NCBI GenBank assembly: GCA_032622095.1
Contig: CP136061.1
Span: 219,014,373-219,078,372 of the forward strand
Source: Siphonodentalium dalli
Lineage: Eukaryota; Mollusca; Scaphopoda; Gadilida; Siphonodentaliidae
DNA: 64,000 nucleotides
Reading direction: 5' to 3'
Shown: positions 44,879-56,621 of the stretch, piece after piece
Layout of the letters: every line of letters starts with the position of its first letter
Numbering within the stretch: the first letter of the stretch is position 1
Program-made: the position numbers and the translations under genes
The notes under the pieces: model-generated
What the model was told of the DNA's origin: nothing
Databases searched by the model: none
What the model saw: the letters and a program-made list of their open reading frames with translations, nothing else

Positions 44879-47096
44879 AACGAGAGGCCGATCACGATCG
44901 GCAGATGTTTAACCCATACCCGGGTGATAGCGATTAGCTATAACTGATAATTTATCAAAGATATGAACACAGGTATCCATATATCAGCACCATCTTGAAT
45001 TCAATAGCTCAAATAATTTGTCTTAAGAAGGGGTTAAAGTATTTGTGGTTGCGAAGGGGGGGGGGGGGGGTGTTCTAAATCTAATAACTCTATCCTTATT
45101 CATCCAAGGACCTATCTATGTGAGATCCAAGGGTTTAGTTATTTCTGAGGATATGTTTATAAGTTGAAGTTAGCTCATTGGAAACAAAACTACCAGCTAT
45201 TCAAATCTCATTCACTTCTAAAGAGAAATTATAATTAGTTGATAAGCCAGACTGCATAGAACAACATGTGGGATTCCATCTCATATTTAATTTGAACTTT
45301 AATGACCCCCCCCCCCCATTCTTCCCAGTTGTTATTTGTTTATCAATCATGTCAAAAATGCATGTAGTTTATACAGTATAATTCAAAAATGTTATCTATA
45401 TAATGTTATACAGCCATGTTATACAGCCATTATATGGTACGGATGCTGGCCCCAATGATCCCTAAATCGAAAAGATTACCATAGTTAATATAAAGGAATG
45501 TAACACTGAATCAAATGGTTTCAAGACATAACAATATTTTACAAGTAGCTTGCAGACTAAAACACATAACCTTCACTGTTAATCTTTTAAGCACTCTGTG
45601 GTCCCCAAAATTCAGTCAACCATGACAATATGAACAGATGGGAAAATAAGGTTCCTGGCAATATTATCTGCCATATTGATTTTCAAAATAATGCATCACC
45701 TATAATCTGTAAGCATATTCAATTGGTGTCTTATTGAACGTTCATTAACTAATGAACCTGATTCAAATAGAGGGTTCATTTAATATGTTTCTGCATAATA
45801 CAAACAATAATGAAGATTTATCTGCTTGTAACCTATTGCATATAACAATTATATTGGCTATTAGCCATTATTTTAATGTAATATCAAAAGAATGTGTCTG
45901 AAGGGTTAATATATTTTTCAAAAATCAATTATTCAATTCCACAATCCATAGAAGTTAATAGTGTGAAGATAACCCAAGATAAGACATATGAGGAAGAGCC
46001 CATGTGCATTAAAGCATAAATCTGTTGGAAACTTGGAAAGGGTTAATTATTTTCTAAGCATATCAATGGAATATGCAGACAATTGTGTAGGTCATGGGTC
46101 AATTATCAGGCAGCCTGTAATGAAATTTCAAAATTAGATAAACAAGAGCCTGGTGTCATTTATCAAATTTGACAATTAACCAGCCATCAGTATAATATTG
46201 TTTGTTTATCTTGGTATCCATCTAACCACTTGGCCATAGCTAAATAGCAATTAATCATTTCATGAGCTGTTTACAATCTACATGGGCATACACCAGGGAA
46301 TGTTATCATTATATTTCCAATAGAGTTGTCCACCATTCGACCATATACCAGTGTATTTCATGGAACTACATTATAAGTCACTTGAATTATAAAGGGCCAT
46401 AACTCTGTTAAAATATATCGGATCAAACCCAAATTTGAACTTGATCTGTATTTTGGGGTGAGGACCACATGTACCAAATTTGGTGCAGATCAGATGAAAA
46501 ATGTTTTGAGTCATAGCAGCTTGCGTGAGTTCTAAGTAAACATTAAGAGTGAAAAGGGTTAATTAAATGATACCAAAAACCATACAGATGAAAACCGTGC
46601 TAAGAAAAACCTAGGTAAGAGATATGAGGCAGATCAGAAGATATATGTTCAACTTATTACATTGGATAGCATGTGTGTGAAGGGTTAATTATTTTCTAAA
46701 CTGATCAACTAATCGATACCAAAAACTATACAGGTGAGGGGTGTGTCATCATAAACCTACATATCAAATATGAAAACAATCAGACAAAAAATACTTTGGT
46801 TATAGCATCGGATAGCTCATGACTATGTGCGGATGCAAAGTGTTAATAATTTCTAAACCGATCAACCGATCGATACCAAAAACTATACAGGTGAGGAGTG
46901 TGTCATCATAAACATGCACATAAAATTTGAACAAGATCCGATACAAAATATTCGAGTAAATGAATCGGATAGCAAGTGTCTACGGACAGACGGACAGACG
47001 GACAGACAGACAGACGGACAGACGGACGGACGAACGACGGATGGTTGATCCGGACGTCGGCATTATGTGTACCATACATGGTATGGGTACACATAA
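44879..47096 (+). mobile_element. Core-repeat element inserted in the left arm
   Basis: Interrupts CAAAATATGG/AAAATGGTAA, which is continuous on the right arm (52690-52710). Starts AACGAGAGGCCGATCACGAT and ends GGTATGGGTACACATAAA. Near the right end, units of about 155 bp share GATACCAAAAACTATACAGG (46716, 46871), followed by a (GGACAGAC)n tract at 46982-47035. Its start recurs at 63277-63320. Confidence 0.7.
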
Positions 47097-47734
47097 AAAT
47101 GGTAAATATCGCCCTAGGGTGTCCTGCAATCGCTTACAAGTTGTGGTTGATGTACAAAATTGGCTATTATGCCTTCTATACATTGAATACTAACATGTCT
47201 GCTGCACCATGGTTAATTGTTACTGTTGCCACCACTGACATCACCAAAACTATGGACGTTTCTCTCAAAAACTTGACATAAATATCGGCAAAAATTAACT
47301 TTTCAGGTTTGGACCATTTTTCTAGTAATGTAATTATCTTTGGATTTAAAGGTGTTTATTGTATTGGTCTATCTTAAATGTGTCACACTACGGTGTTTAT
47401 AGAACAAATTGCTCAAGATGGCTTCCAATATGGCAACCAAATTGGTAATAAGTTATTTTTTTTACATATATCATTATAACATTATATATATAACATTATT
47501 CTCTGCGTTATCCGAAAATGTACCAAATTGTGACTCACTTGGTTTTTATACGTGTTAGTTAATTAACTGACAACTAAATGTTCTATTATGGTTGTCCCAG
47601 TTCCGTATGGGGCATGACAAATTTATTTTAAAGTATGGAATTTTGCGGAGAACCTCTTTTGTGATTCTGACCATATTATTGAAAGGAAATGGGCAGAACT
47701 TTGAGACGGAACTGAGATGAACCATAATACCCTT

Positions 47735-48062
47735 CACCGTGGTGTATTTGCCGTTCAGCCGCGGTGTCAGAGTTTGTAACTGCAGTTGAGCACCGCGGCC
47801 GAACGGCATGTACACTGCGGCCAAACAGCAAGTACACCTGGGCCGAAAGGCAACTACAACGCGGCCGAATGGCATGCACACCGTGGTTAGATTTCTGGTT
47901 TGTATCAGTTTAATGAACGTACACCGTGGCAACTACACTATGGCTGAATGGGAGGTACACCGCGGCCCAACTGTAGTTAGCCGGTGGAGCTGCGGTGTAG
48001 TAGCATTTCGGCCGCGGTGGCAACGCTAACCACACCTCGGTTAAGTGGACACTTGTTTTGTC
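47735..48062 (+). repeat. GC-rich minisatellite block with CCGCGGCCGAACGGCAA units
   Basis: Repeats of roughly 20 bp of the form ACACCGCGGCCGAACGGCAAGT, ending GGACACTTGTTTTGTCC. The other copy (49520-51780, split by the hAT-like element) sits at a different place relative to neighbouring blocks. Confidence 0.75.
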
Positions 48063-48179
48063 CAGCAGGTATGTGGCTCTTCTGTTCCATTATGATAAAC
48101 CAATATCAACTGGATACAGGATGGATGCCAAGATGGTAGCCAGGGAGTTACTCTATGAATATTTGAGGTGAATAGGTAT

Positions 48180-49350
48180 GCATGGAGTTAGTGTATGTCT
48201 TGGATGATGTGAATATGCATACAATGAGTGACTATATGGTTATGAGTGTGTTGTCCATAGTGAGAAGTATAGGTATACAGGGAGATGTCATGGTCAGGTG
48301 TGGGGTGAATCGGTATGAATGGAGTGACTGTATGGTGTATGGTTGTGTGTATCTTGCACTGGTGCACCCGGTGTGCCTGTATGGACATTGATGTGGTGTA
48401 TGGTTATAGCTACATGGCCATCTATGTATTGATTATGTATATATGGAGTGACTGTAAGGTCATGGGTGGGATGTACATGTGTTTTCTGTATGATCATGGA
48501 TGGGGTGTGTGGATAAATCGTGAGTGAGTTTATGGTTACGGGCAATGTGTGTGGTATACGTGGAATGACTGTACTGTCATGATTGAAGTGTATATATATG
48601 TATAAGTGGAGTAAGCTGGTGGACATTATCGTGTGGGAGTGTCCTTGTGGTAACGGATGGGATGTATACGTTTATATCTCGTGGATGCATTATCATTGGT
48701 ATGTGTGTAGGGATTAGCTGTATGATCATGGATGGCGTGTATGATTATACAGTACGTTGCTGAACTGTCATGTGTGATGTATATATGCAAGTATGGATGG
48801 TATGAGTGGTCGTGTGTGCGGGTTTTTTGTATATCTGGAAGGACTGAATGACCAGTGGTGAGGTGCATATGTATACCTGGAGTGACTCTATAGTCTAGGG
48901 TGGGCTTCATATGTATATATCGAGTGGTTACATGTATATGACTGTGTGTGGAATATGTATACAGGTAGTGACTGTATGGTCAATGGTGAAATGAGTACAT
49001 GTAGGTATACAAGGAGTGACATCAATGTAATGAATATCTATGCCGGGAGTGACTAAATGGTCATGTGTCAGGTGAGTGAGTATACCTGGTGTTCCTGCTT
49101 GGCGACTCGTGGCGGTATGGTTATGTGTAGGTTATGCGGATATACAATGATGTTGCTATATGGTCATGTGCGAGGTGTGTGTGTATATAGCGAGTGGCTA
49201 TATGGCCATGGATGATGTGCATATGCACATATGGAGTGACTATACTGACATGGCTGGGGTGTATTAGTATATATTGAGTGGCTATTCGGCTATGGTGTGA
49301 CAAATAGGGATACAGTGAGTGACATGGCCAATGGTGAGGTAAATATGTAT
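48180..49350. repeat. Degenerate TG-rich minisatellite at the centre of the inverted repeat
   Basis: Variants of GGAGTGACTGTATGGTCATG and GGGTGTATATGTATAC recur at irregular 45-60-bp spacing. Open frames on either strand are by-products of this periodicity. Confidence 0.65.
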
Positions 49351-49733
49351 ACCATACACATTACCCGTAGCCAAAAATCACTCACTATTTATCCACACAC
49401 CCCATCCGTGATCATACAGAAACACATGTACATTCCACCCATGACCATGTAGCTATATCCATACACCACATCAATGTACATACAGGCACACCGGGTGCAC
49501 CCGTACAGTATACACACAAACAAGTGTCCACTTAACCACTGTGCGGTTAGTGTTGCCACCGCGGCCGAAATGCAACAACACTGCGGCTCCACCGGCTAAC
49601 TACAGTTGGGCCGCAGTGTACTTGCCATTCGGCCATGGTGTAGTTGCTGCGGTGTACGTTCATTAAACTGAAAAAAAATGATACAAATCAGAAATCTAAC
49701 CACGGTGCACATGCCATTCGGCCGCGTTGTAGT

Positions 49734-51640
49734 TAGTGTTGAAACGATTAATCGACTAATCGAAATCGACGCGATTATTAAATTAGTCGATTCCGAAATC
49801 GGCTAGTCGACTAGTCGGAACACACCCACCACCATTATGCCATCGCGAAAGCAGTGCCGTTGCTGCCGTTACCGAATTACTGGTCAATTTAAACAATCAG
49901 GCTATCGAAATAAACCATCACAATTAGCTTGTTAAAGCCTTCTTTGTTGTCCCTTTGATGAGATAACTGCTTTCAGTACTTGGTGGTCATGCACGAGCGC
50001 GAAACCCAATGACCTCAACTCAATGTATTTGTCGGTGCCGCGGCGGCTTATTCTTTGAAGTTGAGACGGCCGGCTTTGATAATCAACTTCAAAGAATCAG
50101 CGCCTATCGCAACCGTGTCTATTTCGGCGTGACGGAATTGATCTGAGTGATAACTGGTCAACGTGTTTGCAGGACTCAACTTCAATCAAGTTAGTTGCGA
50201 GGTGACATTATTAAGTTTTAAGTTTAATAACAAGTCCAATATATTATAGTTTATTGAAGCACTATGTCAGTATACCTTTAAAGTTTATTTGTAAAATTGT
50301 GTGATATTTTTTACAACCACCACATGCATCAACTGACGCATGGGTGAGCGTATACGATCGCACGTTCTAGATATATTGTATTATAGATATAAATATAAAG
50401 CCAACCCGCGGTCGGCCATGCTATGCATCGAATAGCGTCGCGTATTTCGAACTAAACTGGCGAATCACTTCGGAAATCCCACGTCGTTTATGGGCTGTGT
50501 TTGTGAAAAATTACAATGTATTTTAGCACATCAAACTTAAATCCTGGGCGGTGACAAAGCTGTTCCCAGAAACGTAATCTGGATGACGCAAATTCCTAGA
50601 ATCGGGCTAAATATAGAACTTACGACATCGCATTGAAATGTACTATTAACATCGCGCCGGTCTGCGCATTTTTATATCTGAAACTGACACGTTCGATTGT
50701 GTATTCGGGGACTCGCGAGTAAAATTGTATATATTGTATATATATTTACAATGTACCATGCACGAGAGACAATTATGTACGCGATCAAATCAAACAGTAA
50801 AAACACGTGCGTTTTGGCGGGAAAATGACTGTCCGTGATTAAGCTATGTCATATCGTGACCTTGCAATGAATACAAAGAACAACATTATGTACGCAATGC
50901 ATGGCCCATTTTTAATATATGCGGACTCTATATATACAGGGAACTTTACCACATTCCGTGTCCGATATATGTACATGACATCTGCGAGCATAAAAGGCTT
51001 GTACGCACTACAGCTGTTATAAAATTTATTTTGTAACTTTTGTTTGACTCTGTCGGAGATGAAGTTCGTTTCTCAAAATATCTTGCATTTCTTCATGTAC
51101 GCCCGTTTGTGAAGTCAATCGCTGACAAGCATACTGGGCAAGTTCGAAAACAACGATGTTCGATTGTATGTAAGAACCGGTACGGCCCGGTAGACCATAC
51201 CATATCAAGTTTAAAGGAACATTTTTACACAAAACATATAGAATAATGCACCGGTTTCTGATTGTTGCACACGCTTCCACTCCGTAATCCGTAGCGTTTC
51301 CGCGATCGATCAGGTGTTTGTCACCACCGTTTAGATACATATACATCAACTGGATGGTAATTTGATTGTCATAAAACATCATATACCTGGGACAAATTAA
51401 TAACCTATTAACCTTCAGTGATATTAAACCAAATAATCACTGCAAATAGTGTTAAATCACGTCTTGCTTTGCGTTCGATAATGCAAAGTTGGTTACTGGT
51501 ACTCAAAAACAAACGGCAAATTATATACGTATATGAGCACAAAACGGTAAGTTTCGGAAGGGATCCGACTAGTCGACTAGTAGTCGATTCCCTCTGGCGA
51601 CTAGTCGATTCCTCAAAACCACTAATCGTTTCAACACTAG
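49734..51640 (+). mobile_element. Degenerate hAT-like DNA transposon with 8-bp target duplication
   Basis: Ends TAGTGTTGAAACGATTAATC and GTTTCAACACTA are inverted; GTTGTAGT lies on both sides (49726-49733, 51641-51648). An 8-bp duplication is the hAT hallmark. Subterminal GACTAGTCGA motifs are numerous at both ends. The interior (1907 bp in all) has a BED-finger-like fragment but no full transposase. The empty site survives at 47853-47860. Confidence 0.82.
51118..51246 (+). pseudogene. BED zinc-finger-like fragment of hAT transposase
   Basis: A short open frame ends with RKQRCSIVCKNRYGPVDHTI and SSLKEHFYTKHIE. Two cysteines followed by S-S-L-x-x-H-x5-H resemble the C-C-H-H pattern of BED fingers at the N-terminus of hAT transposases. 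No catalytic DDE domain was recognised, so this is a relic at most. Confidence 0.45.
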
Positions 51641-53385
51641 TTGTAGTTGCCTTTCGGCCATGGTGTACTTGCCGTTCGGCTTCAGTGTACTTGCTTTCGG
51701 CCGCAGTGCTCAACCGCAGTTACAAACGATGACACCGCGGCCGAACGGCAAATACACCGCGGTGCCAATGGACACTTGTTTTGTCGACCGGGGTACACCA
51801 TACAGTCAACTCCATTCATACCGATTCACCACACACCTGACCATGACCTCTCCCTGTATACCTATACATCTCACTATGGACAACACACTCATAGCCATAT
51901 AGGCACTCATTGTATGCATATTCACATCATTCATGACATACACTAACTCCATGTATACCTATTCACCTCACCTATGATCATAGAGTAACTCCCTGGCTAC
52001 CATCTTGGCATCCATCCTGTATCCAGTTGATATTTGTTTATCATAATGGACCAGAAGAGTCACATATTATGGTTCATCTCAGTTCCGTCTCAAAGTTCTG
52101 CCCATTTCCTTCCAATAATATGGTCAGAATCACAAAAGAAGTTCTCCGCAAAATTCCATAATTTAAAATGAATTTGTCATGCCCTACACGGAACTGGTAC
52201 AGCCATAATAGAACATTTAGTTGTCAGTTAATTAACTAACACATATAATAACCAAATGGGTCACAATTTGCTACATTTTCGGATAACGCAGAGAATAATT
52301 ATATATATATAATGTTATAATGATATATGTAAAAAAATAACTTATTACCAATTTGGTTGCCATTTTGGAAGCCATCTTGAGCAATTTGTTCTATAAACAC
52401 CGTAGTGTGACACATTTAAGATAGACCAATACAATACACACCTTTCAATTCAAAGATAGTTACAATATTACTAGAAAAAATTGTCCAAACCCGAAAAGTT
52501 AATTTTTGCCGATATTTATGTCAAGTTTTTGTGAGAAAAGTCCAATATTTTTGGTGATGTCAGTGATGACAACAGTAACAATTAACCATGATGCAGCAGA
52601 CATGTTAGTATTCAATGTATAGAAGGCATAATAGCCAATTTTGTACATCAACCACAACTTGTAAGCGATTGCAGGACACCCTAGGGCAATATTTACCATT
52701 TTCCATATTTTGGCGGCCATTTTGAGCCAAAGAAAGAATTTTGGTTTCACTTAGTTGGAATATTCATAGGTAAAAGTATGCCTTACTTAATTGCAACCTT
52801 CTGTTCATTTCTTGTTGAAATATGACTAGAATCCGAGTTGTGATTTTTTGTGAAATTTTATAACGCATTCTGTAAAATCGAATTTTTGAGGGATCACAAG
52901 CGGGTAGGACCCCAATAATTGCATATTTAATTGATCCAATGATCAGTTAATATACAAAATACAAAATAAATTCATATTACTCAACCAGTTCCAAACAGCA
53001 TGAACTGATCTAGAAGATATTTGTGAAAAAATGTCATATTTTAACTTCCGGTGGCCATTTTGGTAGCCATCTTGGATGGTGAATTTCAATTTTGGCACGA
53101 AATAGTGTCATTATGTCTTAGCTTCATGAAAATATATACATTTTCCAGATTAGTCATGTGAATTTGCAACAAATTCCAAGTAACTGGTTTCACGTCTGGG
53201 AAAAAATTGGGGGGGGGGGGGGGATATACTTTTTAGGTCGCTATAAAAAAAATTGCTCAAGGCTGACAGATGGCCAGCCGATAAAATATTGATGTCGGAT
53301 GCCTGAATTAACAAAATCCGCAGAGAAAAAAACTTTATACGCCAAAACACGCATCCGTGAATTTCGGGGGTTTGGCGACCGGACT

Positions 53386-55352
53386 AATACCAGACACCAA
53401 AGAACCCTTCATACTAAATATCAGCAAAATAGACCTGTTAACATTTGTGGCGATTTCGGTCGAACAGTTTAACCCGAAGTAGGAAAATGTGGACTGTTAC
53501 TGGTTGAAAAATCAAATCTACAGCCTCATTGCCTCCACCCAGGCAGCTTAGAAATCAATAGGAATCTATATATTATTATACCAGTATCAAACAGCATACA
53601 TACAGGTAGGGTGGGTGGTTGAGAGTTAAATCTCTTATCTCTGCCCTTATTTGAACAAATGTGAATCCCCATCTATGAGATCTATTCATCTAGAAATTTC
53701 AAACGGTAGATTTTAAGAGTTGAAGAAAACTGATTTTCCTCAAATCTGAACCCCACTCACCAAAGGACCCTCCATACCAAAAGCTAAAGAGGCCTGATGG
53801 TTTCTGAAGAATTACTATGGAGGGAAAGAGTTATGGCCCTGGCTTCTCACCTATATGACCTGATGAACTCATTTGAACAAATCTGAATGTGAGTCAAAAT
53901 ATATAAACCATTTCGGTCTTTAATATGTATGTGGAGAAGAACAAAATTGATGGACGGATGGAAACATCCCAACAGAGGGATGGACGGGAGGACATACTGA
54001 CAGACAAATTCAATCCAATATGCCCCCCCCCCCAAGTTTTCTTTGCAAATCAGGGTATAATGAGTACAACTGGATAGGTGGTGGTTAAGAATATAATAGT
54101 GGAACAGCCAAGCCTGAATATAGTGTCTGACTTTTGCAGAATGAGGTCAATAAAGGGTGAATTTAGTGCTGCAATCCTGTAAGGTGGGCTAGCATCACCA
54201 AATTCACCCTCTGTGGATCTCATTATGCTTAGGCCTCAACTGCCATGGGAGACATAGGAACAGATTGAAGTTGTCCAGTTACTTGGTGATGTGCACCCAT
54301 TGGGCACTTCAATTATCAATTTTATCTTCTGACAGCAAATTAGGGAATATAGAAACTGAACAGAAGGGAAAAAGTAAGTAGAAATGTCAATTTAAGACCT
54401 GTATACTTCCCTGAAGATGAGGCCTAAGCAGAATGAGGTCCCTGGAGGGTGTATTTGGTGATGCTAGCCTACTGTGCAGAGTAGCATCACTAAATTCACC
54501 CTCTGGGGACCTCATTCTGCAAATGTCAGACATACAGCATTTTGTTTTGATATGATATGTTAATGATACACAGAGCATGACTGTTTACACCTACCTGTCA
54601 GCCAGCTAGATAACATCTGAATTGATGACTGTTATTAACTCTTTCTGTCTGGGGCTAATACCATACTTTATGGATGTTACAAGGTGTCAGTTTTTCTAAT
54701 TAAATTTTTCTTGACTGCAGTGGGTGCAGGGCGGCGCAGATTGGGGGGGGGGGGTGGTAGTGGGGACAGGGGTGTAGAGGGGTGAGGAGGGAAAGGGGTG
54801 GAATGGGGTGTTTTGTGTCTAAAGTTATGTTCCTGACACGGCCCCTATTTGACACACTGACCCCCATTTGAACAAATCTGAACCCCAGTCACACAAGGAC
54901 CCACCATACAAAATATTAGCTAAATCGGCCTGATGATTCTGGAGAAGAAGTCATTCTAATAATTACTAGGGAGAATAGAGTTATGTCCCTGATTCTGCAC
55001 CTATTTGACCCAGTGACCCCATTTGAACAAATCTGACCCCCAGTCACTCAAGGACCTTCCATACCAAATATAAGCTAAATGGGACTGATGGTTCTTGAAA
55101 AGAAGTTGTTTTAAGAATTACTATGGCGGGAAAGAGTTATGGCCCTAGCTTCGCAACTATTTGACTCAGTGACCTTATTTTAACAAATCTGAGTCTGAGT
55201 CAAGCAGGGAACATCCACACCAAATATGAACTCATTTGGCCTTATGATACTGGAGAAGAAGATGATTGTTGACGGACGGACGACAGACGGGCGGACAGAC
55301 GGACGGACGGACGAGGAGTGATGACTATAGCTCTACCGGAGACTTCGTCTCA
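53386..55352. repeat. Core-repeat element remnants with GGACGGACGG tail
   Basis: At 54840-55260, units of about 155 bp share GACCCAGTGACCCCATTTGA and ACAAATCTGA. They are followed by GACGGACGGACGACAGACGG-type DNA (55270-55312) and GGTGAGCTAAAAA, a typical end of molluscan repeats. Another GGACGGATGG-tailed end lies at 53945-54060. A G9 run lies near 54745. Confidence 0.6.
54137..54519. repeat. Two palindromic CAGAATGAGG repeats
   Basis: Units 54137-54228 and 54429-54519 each pair GAATGAGGTC..GGGTG with CACCCTCTG..CTCATTCTG, as at 33161-33251. Confidence 0.75.
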
Positions 55353-55386
55353 GGTGAGCTAAAAACTGTATAGAGCCCTAATTTAA

Positions 55387-55651
55387 AGGATTATTGTACA
55401 CTAAATCCGGCCATTTACTGGACCATCTCCTTTTATACTCAACAAAATATATGCAACAAATGAATGAATTTGCGCCATGGATGAGTGCAAAATACACTCA
55501 TTTACTCTATGAATGATACAAACAACATGGTGGTAAATGAGTGTATTTTGCTCTCATCCATGGCTCAAATTCATTCATTTGTTGCATATATTCTGTTGAG
55601 CATAAAAGTAGATGGTCTCAAAAAGGGCCAGATTTAGTGTACAGTACTCCT
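55387..55651. mobile_element. TTAA MITE family P4, third copy
   Basis: TTAA at 55383-55386 and 55652-55655; ends AGGATTATTGTACACTAAAT and ATTTAGTGTACAGTACTCCT. A shorter palindrome than the duplication copies. Confidence 0.85.
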
Positions 55652-55823
55652 TTAAGCACCACAAAGTGGTTTATTTTTGTAAATAAGATATAATAACCAG
55701 GCAATGTCAATTTACGGTTTCTCAGGACAAAACAATTTGTAAAGTATGCGCGTCCGTATTTAAGTTTTATATTTTATTTCTGGGGCACATGCCAACAAAG
55801 CATTCCCAACTCTGCATCATCTA

Positions 55824-56036
55824 CAGTAATTCCCTAAATAATCGACTCCTTAACCACAGCAGAATTATGGGTAACTTTTCAGGATTTAGTCGGAAATATC
55901 GCTTGTTGCCATTCATCGGAAAGCTCTCAGTGAGAGCTTTCCGATGAATGACAACAAGCCATATTTCAGACTAAATTCTGAAAAATTACCCATAATTCTT
56001 TTGTGATTAAGGAGTCGATTATTTAGGGCATTACTG
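55824..56036. mobile_element. TA-flanked palindromic MITE M1, copy 9
   Basis: CAGTAATTCCCTAAATAATC to GGGCATTACTG, TA flanks. Confidence 0.9.
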
Positions 56037-56099
56037 TAACACTTATTTATGGTGGATTGCCACTGCAATCAGGCCTGATAATATGGTGCCAGACATTTG

Positions 56100-56182
56100 C
56101 TGAATGAGGTCCCCAAAGGGTGAATTTAGTGATGCACAGCAGGCTACCATCACCATATTCATCCTCTGGGGACCTCATTCTG
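56100..56182. repeat. Palindromic CAGAATGAGG repeat, copy 4
   Basis: GAATGAGGTCCCCAAAGGGT pairs with ATCCTCTGGGGACCTCATTC; half of another unit follows at 56213-56233. Confidence 0.7.
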
Positions 56183-56408
56183 CATGACCTCATCTGCTAT
56201 GGGAGACCTAGACCCTCTGGGGACCTCATTCTACAAATGTCTGGCAGCATATTTTCAGTCGTGACTGCAATCTGAGTAAAAAAGTGTTGGTCATACTTGA
56301 TTGGGCGATTTTGACAAAATAAACTGCAATGAATCTATCATCTAATTTTTTATGGACATCTGTTTGGGAAATAATGGCCACAGGCAACTGAAATTAAACC
56401 CAGAGCTA

Positions 56409-56621
56409 CAGTAATGCCCCAAATAATCAACTCCTTAACCACAACAGAATTATGGGTAACTTTTCAGGATTTAGTCGGAAATATGGCTTGTTGCCATTCA
56501 TCGGAAAGCTCTCAGTGAGAGCTTTCCGTTGAATGGCAACAAGCCATATTTCCGACTAAATCCTGAAAAATTACCCATAATTCTGCTGTGGTTAAGGAGT
56601 CGATTATTTAGGGCATTACTG
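56409..56621. mobile_element. TA-flanked palindromic MITE M1, copy 10, beside a 5' splice site
   Basis: CAGTAATGCCCCAAATAATC to GGGCATTACTG, TA flanks; nearly perfect palindrome. On the - strand transcript it begins 26 nt into the intron after exon 56647-56849. Confidence 0.92.

Larger units (their letters stand above)
44177..53385. repeat. ~9.2-kb imperfect inverted repeat inside the carrier intron
   Basis: Left-arm landmarks recur in reverse complement on the right. CACGGATGCGTGTTTTGGCG (44212) is matched near 53335-53358. CCAAAATGGCCGCC (44504) is matched near 53047. GCCCTAGGGTGTCCTGCAAT (47111) is matched near 52671-52690. AACTGACAACTAAATGTTCT (47565) is matched near 52205. GACAATGACC-like DNA of 48180-48340 is matched at 51795-51960, and GTGCACCCGGTGTGCCTGTA (48362) is matched near 49480-49500. 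The left arm carries a private ~2.2-kb insertion (44879-47096); the right carries a hAT-like insertion (49734-51640). The centre (48560-49350) is a GAGTGACTGTATGGTCATG-type degenerate minisatellite. Confidence 0.85.

Noticed and set aside
41180-47183. Arg/Pro- or Asp/Arg-rich peptides (RPSVRLSVCPSVR, TDRRTDGQTDRRTD)
   Set aside because: Translations of GACGGACA microsatellites, not proteins.
47735-48062. GC- and CpG-rich stretch that could be read as a CpG-island promoter
   Set aside because: It is a short-unit minisatellite (CCGCGGCCGAACGGCAA) repeated in the other arm, with no promoter context.
48182-49592. Long histidine/threonine-rich open frames on both strands
   Set aside because: By-products of the TG-rich minisatellite at the centre of the inverted repeat.
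51026-51382. 118-codon - strand frame inside the hAT-like element
   Set aside because: No transposase signature; overlaps the more plausible BED-like + strand fragment.
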